This document shows, piece by piece, positions 33,834 through 41,305 of a DNA stretch of 46,378 nucleotides. Position 1 is the stretch's first letter. Every line of letters begins with the position of its first letter. Source of the DNA: Prolixibacteraceae bacterium UBA5740. GTDB lineage: Bacteria; Bacteroidota; Bacteroidia; Bacteroidales; Prolixibacteraceae. Below the pieces are notes generated by a model. The model saw only the letters and a list, made by a program, of their open reading frames with translations, was not told the origin of the DNA and ran no database searches. Position numbers and translations under genes: made by a program. The stretch lies in assembly GCA_002419285.1 (NCBI GenBank), contig DIFU01000142.1, positions 52,632 to 99,009 of the forward strand. The letters are read 5' to 3'.

Positions 33834-35108
33834 ATGGGACAAATCAAAGGCAGATATGTAAAAAGGGTTTTTTTTGCTGCATTTATGGCTTGTCTCGTGC
33901 TTTTTGCCGTTTATCAAAAAGTTGAACATCCCCGGTCAGAGAATTATGTCCTTGGTTCTGATCCTCATGGCTATTATCAATATCTGCCTGTCCTCTTCCT
34001 TCAGGACTGGGAGGAGTTTAAACAACTACCCTGGAGTAAGCCCATTGGCGAAGGGCGTTTCATCAGTGTCTACACCTGTGGTGTTGCCATGCTGCAATCA
34101 CCTTTTTTTTTATTGTCTCACGTGCTTACCAGATTTCTCGGGCATGAGAGTGATGGCTACGGACCAATTTATTATTTCGGGGTGCTATTTTCAGCATTTT
34201 TTTATGTGTGGCTTGGGATTATTTTTCTATTCAGTGTTCTGCGCAAATATTTCAGTATAAGATCATCGATTGCCTCAGTTTTGTTGTTGTTTTTTGCAAC
34301 TAACCTCTTGTATTATACTTTGGTGGCCCCAGGTATGTCACATGCCTACTCCTTTTTCCTGTTATCTCTTTATATCTGGTCCGTCCACCGATTTTACCTA
34401 TTGCCAAATGTAAAAAATACTCTTATCCTGTCGTTTTCCATAGCTCTCGCAGTGCTGATCAGGCCAACAAGTATTGTGGCGCTGTTTTATTTTTTTCTGT
34501 TTGATCTGACGCAATGGAAGGAAATTACTGTCAGATTCAGATTTTTGGTGTCGAAGTGGCCACTGATCCTTTTAATGTTGTTGGTTGGCTTTATGGTCGC
34601 ATTACCACAAATGGTTTATTGGCATTATGTAACCGGTGATTGGATCTACTACAGCTATCTTAATGAGGGTTTCCCAAACTGGAGAGCGCCACATATCATT
34701 ACCGTGTTGTTTGGAGTAAGAGGTGGATGGTTCCTGTACACACCACTGATGCTGATTTCTTCTGTGGTGCTCATTTTATTTTGGAGAAAATGCAGGTGCA
34801 GTGCCCTTGCAATTATATTAGTGATGGTTTCAATAATCTGGATAAATGGCAGTTGGTGGGCACCCACATTCAGCGCTTCGGTAGGATATCGTGCCTTGAT
34901 TGAATACCTGCCGTTTATGGCTTTTCCTATGGGCTTTCTGTTGGAAAGTATCATGGTTGTTAAAAGAAGATCATTGAAGTTCATTTCATTGGCAGGAGCT
35001 TTTGTGATGGTATTTCTAAATGTTCAGCTCATGTTCAAATACGATTCATCCTTATGGTGGGATGCTCCCTGGGATTGGAATAACTTTCTAAGGTTTTTCC
35101 AGTTTTAA
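33834..35108 (+). CDS. Polytopic membrane protein (GT39-like, first paralogue)
   Basis: About 424 residues with ten or more hydrophobic segments. Its pattern, a first TM, then SDPHGYYQYLPVLF in an outer loop, then FATNLLYYT, GMSHAYSF and ALAVLIRPTS, resembles GT39/PMT-type lipid-linked sugar transferases, though no clear Asp-Glu catalytic loop is seen. The start is set at 33834 because the paralogue at 45716 aligns from there (MGQIKGRY with MSNLKGSW); an ATG at 33804 would add ten residues. It precedes a DPM1-like GT2 gene, which could supply polyprenyl-phosphate-sugar. Confidence 0.75.
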   Translation: MGQIKGRYVKRVFFAAFMACLVLFAVYQKVEHPRSENYVLGSDPHGYYQYLPVLFLQDWEEFKQLPWSKPIGEGRFISVYTCGVAMLQSPFFLLSHVLTRFLGHESDGYGPIYYFGVLFSAFFYVWLGIIFLFSVLRKYFSIRSSIASVLLLFFATNLLYYTLVAPGMSHAYSFFLLSLYIWSVHRFYLLPNVKNTLILSFSIALAVLIRPTSIVALFYFFLFDLTQWKEITVRFRFLVSKWPLILLMLLVGFMVALPQMVYWHYVTGDWIYYSYLNEGFPNWRAPHIITVLFGVRGGWFLYTPLMLISSVVLILFWRKCRCSALAIILVMVSIIWINGSWWAPTFSASVGYRALIEYLPFMAFPMGFLLESIMVVKRRSLKFISLAGAFVMVFLNVQLMFKYDSSLWWDAPWDWNNFLRFFQF

Positions 35109-35206
35109 AGTATGATAACTGTTGAAAAATACTGCTTTTTTCAAAAATCCTTACTATCGATCAAAGGGGTTTGATTTTTCCTATTTTTACGGTTTATACT
35201 TAAAAG

Positions 35207-35926
35207 ATGGAAAAAAAATTAACCATTGTTATTCCAGTGTATAATGAGGAACGCACAATTGTCGATATTCTTGATCGTGTCCTCGCAGTGGATTTAATTC
35301 ATGGGATCAAGAAAGAAATTGTCATTGTGAATGATTTTTCTACCGATACCAGCGCAACTGTAATCAGTAAATATATTTCAGAACATCCCGAAGCTGATAT
35401 TCGGTTGTTCGAACAGCCCATGAACATGGGAAAGGGAGCTGCACTTCACCGGGGGATCATGGAATCATCGGGAGATTTTCTGATAATTCAGGATGCTGAT
35501 TTGGAATATGATCCAAGAGAGTATAATCTTTTGCTGCAGCCGTTGGTGGAAGATATGGCTGATATCGTTTATGGTTCCCGATTTATCGGGGGTAAGCCAC
35601 ATCGGATTTTGTTTTTCTGGCATTCGATTGGAAACAAATTTTTGACATTTGTTTCCAATATGTTTACGAATCTGAACTTAACTGACATGGAAACATGTTA
35701 CAAATTGTTCAGGACTCCAATCGTAAAAGGATTAGATTTAAAAGAGAAACGCTTTGGTTTTGAACCAGAGGTGACTGCAAAGATTAGCCGGGTTCCAGGT
35801 GTCAGGATATATGAAGTTGGGATTTCCTATTACGGCAGAACATATAATGAAGGAAAAAAAATCAACTGGAAAGATGGTTTTAGGGCACTTTACTGTGTTG
35901 TGAAATACAATCTTCTTGATCGATAA
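35207..35926 (+). CDS. GT2 glycosyltransferase (DPM1-like)
   Basis: A 239-residue soluble GT-A enzyme of family GT2, close to dolichyl/polyprenyl-phosphate mannosyl- or glucosyltransferases. VIPVYNEERTI at the start, NDFSTDTS, the metal-binding IQDADLEYDP (about 97-106, DxD-type), and the acceptor loop with FGFEPEVTAKI. There is no C-terminal membrane domain. It should move a sugar from a nucleotide donor to a polyprenyl phosphate, which membrane glycosyltransferases such as the gene upstream could use. Confidence 0.92.
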   Translation: MEKKLTIVIPVYNEERTIVDILDRVLAVDLIHGIKKEIVIVNDFSTDTSATVISKYISEHPEADIRLFEQPMNMGKGAALHRGIMESSGDFLIIQDADLEYDPREYNLLLQPLVEDMADIVYGSRFIGGKPHRILFFWHSIGNKFLTFVSNMFTNLNLTDMETCYKLFRTPIVKGLDLKEKRFGFEPEVTAKISRVPGVRIYEVGISYYGRTYNEGKKINWKDGFRALYCVVKYNLLDR

Positions 35927-35975
35927 GGAATTTAAGATGAACTACATCGCCATTTGATTCCAGTTTGATTAAACG

Positions 35976-37316
35976 CTAATTGACTTTTTGGCTTTTCTTG
36001 TATTCCATCATCCACAAAGCGTCTAAGTATAGCATTGAATCGACCGTGATATTTTTATCCCTTGCTTTTCTTTCTATGTCCTTCATCCAGTTTTTATCGG
36101 CTCGGATGTTTCGGATATGAATCTTTAATTCTTCTTCAATATCAGTTGAGTTCATTGGGTTAATAAGCACACGATTCATTATTGACGGATCCAAATCATT
36201 TAATGCTGTTGTTACAAAACCCCAGGGGAAGCGTGGCAGGTTTGCCTCAGTGACAAGTAAAATGAAAATATCGGTTTCTTCCATGACTTTTCTTCTGTCA
36301 ATATCCTCTGTAAACAGGTTTTCGGTAAAACTTTCAGGGTATACCTGACGGTTATAAAACCAGAAGCCACCCGGACTGAATGATTTTGTCCAAAGGCCAA
36401 TATTGAACATGCTCCAGTAAAAACTGTCCCCAATTACAAGAACCTTTGGTTTTTGTTTTCCTGTTTCATCTTCCCACTCGTAGGAAGGATAGCACATTGG
36501 TGTTGTAGGGAGTTGAAAAATAAGGTTCATCCCGTCAGCAATGTCGTAATCCATCCTGTCCAACTTTTTTGAAAGCTGATTTTCTCCAATCAGTAAATCG
36601 GGGAGATCTCCCATTATTAAATTTTCAATTCTGTGAATAAGACTGTCTGTGGCCATAAGCATTCCGTAATAGCTCCAGTGAATGCCATATTTCGGGTAAA
36701 GTGAGCAGTCAACTGACTCCTTCATGTCAAGAAACCATTGGTTGAAATCGAGAAAAGGTACGTTCAGTCTGTTGAATTCCTTTATGTATTCCTTGTAATT
36801 GGTCGATTCAGTGGGTATTGCCGCCAAATTTTCCGGAAAATGTTCAGGGTAGAAGGATCCTTTCCCGGGAGCCATTGCCACGATTAACTTCTTACCCTGA
36901 TCAGCCAGCTTCTCATTGAGTCGAAGTATCTGTGTTGATTTGTATGTTATTGAGTCGCTTCCTATAAAATCGTCTCCATTAAACGCTTTTATATAATTAA
37001 GTTCAAACAGGTAATTCTCATTACCCCTGATGACTCCTGCTGCATAGGCTTTATTAAATATTGTCCAGGCTATCTGATTCCTGAGTCGGACCATCCATGG
37101 TCTAAACCCGATATTGTCGTTGAAATATTTCTCAAATCCTGCCTGAAAATCTCCAGTGAACCATGTGCTTACCTGGAATTTGGGTGGCTCGGGCAGTATG
37201 ACGGCACCTTTCAGGGGATAGCGACCGTTGAAAGGAGTGAAAGTGGTAACGAACACTCCGGTTGTGAATATCCAGAAGAGTAGGAACAGAGCTATTTTAA
37301 ACACATCTCTTTTCAT
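35976..37316 (-). CDS. AlgJ/AlgX-like SGNH acetyltransferase-related protein
   Basis: A 446-residue protein, one N-terminal TM anchor (about 8-28) and a periplasmic SGNH domain. The nucleophile is Ser298 in VIGDSFY; the His is 213 in GIHWSYYG. In AlgX/AlgJ the motif is DxHW; here the Asp position is Gly211. The family transfers acetyl groups onto polysaccharide. It starts one base after the AlgI-like stop codon, so the two form an O-acetylation pair on one transcript. Confidence 0.88.
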   Translation of the reverse strand: MKRDVFKIALFLLFWIFTTGVFVTTFTPFNGRYPLKGAVILPEPPKFQVSTWFTGDFQAGFEKYFNDNIGFRPWMVRLRNQIAWTIFNKAYAAGVIRGNENYLFELNYIKAFNGDDFIGSDSITYKSTQILRLNEKLADQGKKLIVAMAPGKGSFYPEHFPENLAAIPTESTNYKEYIKEFNRLNVPFLDFNQWFLDMKESVDCSLYPKYGIHWSYYGMLMATDSLIHRIENLIMGDLPDLLIGENQLSKKLDRMDYDIADGMNLIFQLPTTPMCYPSYEWEDETGKQKPKVLVIGDSFYWSMFNIGLWTKSFSPGGFWFYNRQVYPESFTENLFTEDIDRRKVMEETDIFILLVTEANLPRFPWGFVTTALNDLDPSIMNRVLINPMNSTDIEEELKIHIRNIRADKNWMKDIERKARDKNITVDSMLYLDALWMMEYKKSQKVN

Positions 37317-37317
37317 A

Positions 37318-38739
37318 TCAAAACCGGAAATATATAAAAGGATTAAAATCAGATGCTGTCAGATAGGCCGAACAGATTACAAGCAGCAAGATGGATAACA
37401 GAAAAACCGCAATGTGAGTCGTGTTATTATACGAAGAATAAAAAGTCAGTTTTTCAAGTTTTTTGCCTGGTCTGGTCAAAGTTAGAAAAGCAAACAGGAA
37501 GCCAATTGCGAGAGTAATTATAAATTGTAGGTCAAATCTTTCTGGAGATGCCTGGATCGTAAATGAGAACATTTTATCAAGATAGGTGAGTGCTGCTGAC
37601 AAATCTTCAATCCTGAAGAATACCCATCCAACAAGTACTATCAGATATGTAAACGGGACGCTGAACCATTTGCCGGCCTTTTCAAGAATCTTTAAAAGAA
37701 AGATTCGGTCAAGTATCAGGAACAAACCATGCCATGCGCCCCAAATGACGAAGTTCCAGGAAGCGCCATGCCAAAGTCCTGAAAGAAGAAAAACCACAAT
37801 GAGATTGATATAAAGTCTTGAATGACTGGATACCCGGTTGCCTCCTAAGGGGATGTACAGATAATATTTCATAAACTGCCCCAGGGTGATATGCCACCTT
37901 CTCCAGAATTCAGATATGCTTCCTGAATTGTATGGATTGTCAAAGTTTTCGGGGAATTTGAATCCGATCATCCTGCCCAGGCCAATTGCCATATCAGAAT
38001 ACCCACTGAAATCAAAGTAAATCTGGAAGGAATAGGCAATCACTGCAATCCAGGCATTGACCATATCAATCTGGGCTGAAGGCATTGAGTAGATTAGATC
38101 GACCTGCTCGCCAAGGACATTTGCCACCAAAACCTTTTTTGAAAGTCCGATAACAAACCGATATAGTCCATGTAGCTTATTTTCTGCTGTTTCATTCATG
38201 GATCGGTCTTTTATATCATCAGCAATTGTGTTGAAGCGGACGATTGGGCCGGCGATTAATTGAGGAAACATGAGTATGTAAAGGAGGTAATCCGATAACC
38301 GATCAAGTGGTTTGTGAACCTTCCTATAAACATCGAGCGTGTATGTAAGTGACTGGAAGGTGAAGAACGAAATTCCTATTGGAAGCGCGATCCTTGTCCA
38401 TTTAACCTGGTTGAAAGACAGGGATTCCAAAAGGAAGTTGAAGTTTTCAATAAAGAAGTTGGCATATTTAAAATAACCTAATAGTCCCAGATTTATAACA
38501 ATGGATAAGGTCAACAGGTGTTGCCTGTATTGCTTGTTCTGGTGAAGCAGGTTAACGATATAATAATTGATGGTAAGTGAAATGAGTACCAGGAAAATAA
38601 ACCCTGGAGCCCCCCAGGCGTAAAAAAGGACACTAAATAAAAGAATCACATAATTTCGCAGAGATCTTCCTGCAAGATGATATGTCAGCAGGAAAATGGG
38701 CAGGAATACGTAAAGAAACAGAATGTGACTAAATACCAT
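37318..38739 (-). CDS. MBOAT O-acyltransferase (AlgI/DltB-like)
   Basis: A 473-residue polytopic protein that passes acyl groups across the inner membrane. Family signature: SISEFWRRWHITLGQFMKYY (about 265-285), YIPLGGNR, and GLWHGASWNF with the catalytic His (about residue 322). It starts with MVFSHILFLYVFLPIF. Paired with the AlgJ-like gene, the probable job is acetylation of an exported glycan such as a capsule or exopolysaccharide; the polymer is unknown. Confidence 0.93.
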   Translation of the reverse strand: MVFSHILFLYVFLPIFLLTYHLAGRSLRNYVILLFSVLFYAWGAPGFIFLVLISLTINYYIVNLLHQNKQYRQHLLTLSIVINLGLLGYFKYANFFIENFNFLLESLSFNQVKWTRIALPIGISFFTFQSLTYTLDVYRKVHKPLDRLSDYLLYILMFPQLIAGPIVRFNTIADDIKDRSMNETAENKLHGLYRFVIGLSKKVLVANVLGEQVDLIYSMPSAQIDMVNAWIAVIAYSFQIYFDFSGYSDMAIGLGRMIGFKFPENFDNPYNSGSISEFWRRWHITLGQFMKYYLYIPLGGNRVSSHSRLYINLIVVFLLSGLWHGASWNFVIWGAWHGLFLILDRIFLLKILEKAGKWFSVPFTYLIVLVGWVFFRIEDLSAALTYLDKMFSFTIQASPERFDLQFIITLAIGFLFAFLTLTRPGKKLEKLTFYSSYNNTTHIAVFLLSILLLVICSAYLTASDFNPFIYFRF

Positions 38740-38802
38740 AAGTTTGTCAGGCTTATCTAACCGTTATTCCGGTTTATATGAAACGCAATTTTACTCACAA
38801 AA

Positions 38803-38835
38803 TTGATAGAAAGAATCCCTGAATCGTTATTTTTG
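38803..38835 (+). promoter_or_regulatory. Candidate promoter of the phosphoesterase gene
   Basis: TTG at 38803-38805 and TATTTTTG at 38828-38835 (TAnnTTTG). The transcription start would be near 38842, just before ATG codons at 38845 and 38863. Confidence 0.4.
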
Positions 38836-38862
38836 GTCATCTTCATGTATAAAACTCCGATA

Positions 38863-39759
38863 ATGTCAAAGTTTGCAAGTTTGAGATTTCTTTTTCTATC
38901 GGTATTTTTTCTTTCGTTCTTTGGAGGTCTGCAGTCAGCGGAGCGACAGGATACCTTGAAGTTTCTCTTTATGGGTCATACATACCAGTGGTATACGACA
39001 GGAGACAAAGTGGATGAGAGGATAGAAAAAATGGACCTTTCGATTTATGATGGTATCTGGCTGGGGGGAGATGTATGTTCTGAAGCGCTGATGCTTTATT
39101 CAACACTTGAATACATCGATTCGATTTTTAACCTTCGAAATCCCAATACCCATTGGGCATTGGGTAACCATGATTCCAGAAATGGAAACTGGATCTGGCT
39201 GGAAACATTGATTGGAAGAAAAACATATTCTGCATCGCATAATATGGGGATAAGCACCCTGGTTCTTAATACGAGTCTGACACCCTTTGACTGTGAACAG
39301 CTTGATGACCAATGGCGCATGATTACCAACATGTGCGACACTATTCAAAGCTCTTCACATCTGATTTTATTGATGCACCATGGTATATGGGAAGGGGTCC
39401 CCGGATTGCCCTCCCCATATAGTTATGCACAGAGTAACCTTATACATTACAATTTCAATTGTTATGACTCCAATTCTTCTTTTGTAAACGAAATCTACCC
39501 AAGGTTAGTAGAGGTAAGAAACCGGGGTATTGAGGTGATTTGCATCTTAGGAGATATGGGAGCCAAAAAAGTGGAGTTTCTCTCCAACGACGGAATCCAT
39601 TTCCTGGGTGCAGGATTGAACAGAACCTATTTTACCGATCCTGAACTCAGGGCAAAATCCCCACTTGACTGGGCCATTGTTTTTACTCATTTGCCCTTTG
39701 AGCGGAAACTTGACTGGGAATTTGTAGAGTTTGGTAAGTTGTCAGGTAGCGAATGGTAA
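38863..39759 (+). CDS. Exported calcineurin-like phosphoesterase
   Basis: About 298 residues: signal peptide (1-26, ending QSA) and a metallophosphoesterase domain. Motif II GGD (GIWLGGDV), motif III GNHD (WALGNHDSR) and motif IV HHG (LLMHHGIW) are present. Motif I reads FMGHTY where DxH is usual, and the last motif reads LGDMGAK where GHxH is usual, so metal ligation is not canonical. Start chosen at 38863; 38845 and 38803 are also open. It is convergent with the T9SS gene, 8 bases away, in the surface-polymer neighbourhood. Confidence 0.83.
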   Translation: MSKFASLRFLFLSVFFLSFFGGLQSAERQDTLKFLFMGHTYQWYTTGDKVDERIEKMDLSIYDGIWLGGDVCSEALMLYSTLEYIDSIFNLRNPNTHWALGNHDSRNGNWIWLETLIGRKTYSASHNMGISTLVLNTSLTPFDCEQLDDQWRMITNMCDTIQSSSHLILLMHHGIWEGVPGLPSPYSYAQSNLIHYNFNCYDSNSSFVNEIYPRLVEVRNRGIEVICILGDMGAKKVEFLSNDGIHFLGAGLNRTYFTDPELRAKSPLDWAIVFTHLPFERKLDWEFVEFGKLSGSEW

Positions 39760-39767
39760 TTTGGCCT

Positions 39768-41231
39768 TCAATTTTGAATGATGAGCTTACCTGTATAACG
39801 TCTTTTACCCTCGAGGGAGACCGTGTAAAGATATACACCTGCGGCAAGACCGGATTCAATTGTGTATTCCTTGCCACCGGCCAATTCAACTGAGAGAATT
39901 TTTGAGCCCTGAAGGTCGGTGATTTCCAAATGAACAGTTGTATGTTGACATTCTTGTAGGTCAATTTTCAATTTGCCAGATGATGGATTAGGGAAAAGTT
40001 TAATGTTCCCTTCCATTGGATTATCAGGTACCAAATGTGAAATAAAATCCATTTCCCCATCTTTGTTCAATCGAATCAGTATAATGTCAGTATCACCTTT
40101 GGGGCTTTTACGCGTCCATCCCGAAAAAACAACTCCTTGATCCTGGGTTACAACCAAGCCTCCTGTATAATCGGCATTTTCGCTACCCAAAACTTTTTGC
40201 CACACCAGATTCCCTTCCATGTCCGTTTTTATTAGCATGTGATCCGAATTCAGGTCGTTGGTGTAACTGGCGGTAGTCCCTGAAATATAGATATGGCCAT
40301 CATTTGTCAAAGCCAATTTTTCACCATAATCATAGTGGTCCCCACCAAAGGTCCGAAGCCAAATCAAATCACCATTTTCGTTGATCCTGGCCAGAAAAAT
40401 GTCGAAGTTGCCTGACCCATAACTTTGAGTCGAGCCACAGATATAATATCCACCATCAGGTGCTTCAATTATATCTCTGGCCCATTCGTGATCTGATCCT
40501 CCTATCTTTTTGTACCAGATCTGTTTCCCGGTTGCATCCGTCTTAATGATTAAAATGTCAGAATGTGGCGTTTTAAAATCAGTTTGTGTTGGATTAAAGA
40601 AACCATTTTCGGTACCAGCCATAATCAATTCACCAGCTTGATTTTCGATAATGCAAAACCCATAATCAACATAGTCGGGACCAAATGTTTTCTCCCACAA
40701 CAGATTTCCTGACGCATCGGTCCTAACAAGGTAAAAGTCACCTCCGTCAATCTGGCTGTTGGTATACCCCAGCAATGCGAAACCCCCATCTGATGTTCGT
40801 GTAAGGCCGAAGCCCATGTCCTGATATTGCGTTCCGTAAAATTGTTCCCTTTCTATGGATCCTTCTTGATTCAAGTGAAAAAGGTGCATGTCGACGTTTG
40901 GAAATCCAAAATCGTAAGCACTGCCAATCACAAAAATTCCTTGATGATCAACGTATATCCTGCTGGCAACATCGTGGCGAAGAAAACCGTGGGTGATTTC
41001 TTTTTTTACCCCACCTTCAGAATCAAGAATCAGGATATAATAGTCCTTCGCGCTTGTTGAATCCTTACGGATTGTTCCGGCAATATAATATTCCCCATCG
41101 TAAAAGGCCATTGATTGAGCGATATTCTCATGTCCTGAGCCAATCTTTAGTGGTGCCTGTGCATTTATGTATCCATAAAGGGAGCTGAATATCAATGACA
41201 TTGTTGTCAGGATAATACGAGTGCTGTTCAT
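39768..41231 (-). CDS. Type IX-secreted repeat protein
   Basis: A 487-residue exported protein. Signal peptide 1-25 (ending NAQA); about seven copies of a 45-55 residue repeat (patterns such as DGGFALLGYT, DFYLVRTDASGNLLWEKTFG, IYISGTTASY) that would fold as a beta-propeller-like array; and a C-terminal sorting domain (about 405-487: LFPNPSSGKLKIDL ... GVYLYTVS ... GKLIIQN) that directs it through the type IX system to the cell surface. Function unknown. It is divergent from the CotH operon with a perfect inverted repeat between them. Confidence 0.9.
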   Translation of the reverse strand: MNSTRIILTTMSLIFSSLYGYINAQAPLKIGSGHENIAQSMAFYDGEYYIAGTIRKDSTSAKDYYILILDSEGGVKKEITHGFLRHDVASRIYVDHQGIFVIGSAYDFGFPNVDMHLFHLNQEGSIEREQFYGTQYQDMGFGLTRTSDGGFALLGYTNSQIDGGDFYLVRTDASGNLLWEKTFGPDYVDYGFCIIENQAGELIMAGTENGFFNPTQTDFKTPHSDILIIKTDATGKQIWYKKIGGSDHEWARDIIEAPDGGYYICGSTQSYGSGNFDIFLARINENGDLIWLRTFGGDHYDYGEKLALTNDGHIYISGTTASYTNDLNSDHMLIKTDMEGNLVWQKVLGSENADYTGGLVVTQDQGVVFSGWTRKSPKGDTDIILIRLNKDGEMDFISHLVPDNPMEGNIKLFPNPSSGKLKIDLQECQHTTVHLEITDLQGSKILSVELAGGKEYTIESGLAAGVYLYTVSLEGKRRYTGKLIIQN

Positions 41232-41243
41232 ATTTTCATAATG

Positions 41244-41259
41244 TTGTACGAAAGTACAA
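41244..41259. promoter_or_regulatory. Inverted repeat TTGTAC-N4-GTACAA in the divergent promoter region
   Basis: A perfect 6-4-6 inverted repeat, 13 bases before the T9SS gene start and 47 before the CotH gene start. It may be an operator shared by the two genes or part of a transcript leader. Confidence 0.4.
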
Positions 41260-41305
41260 AGATTATTGAGGATTTTTTAACTTCGCAGATCCCGTTTTTA
41301 AACGA

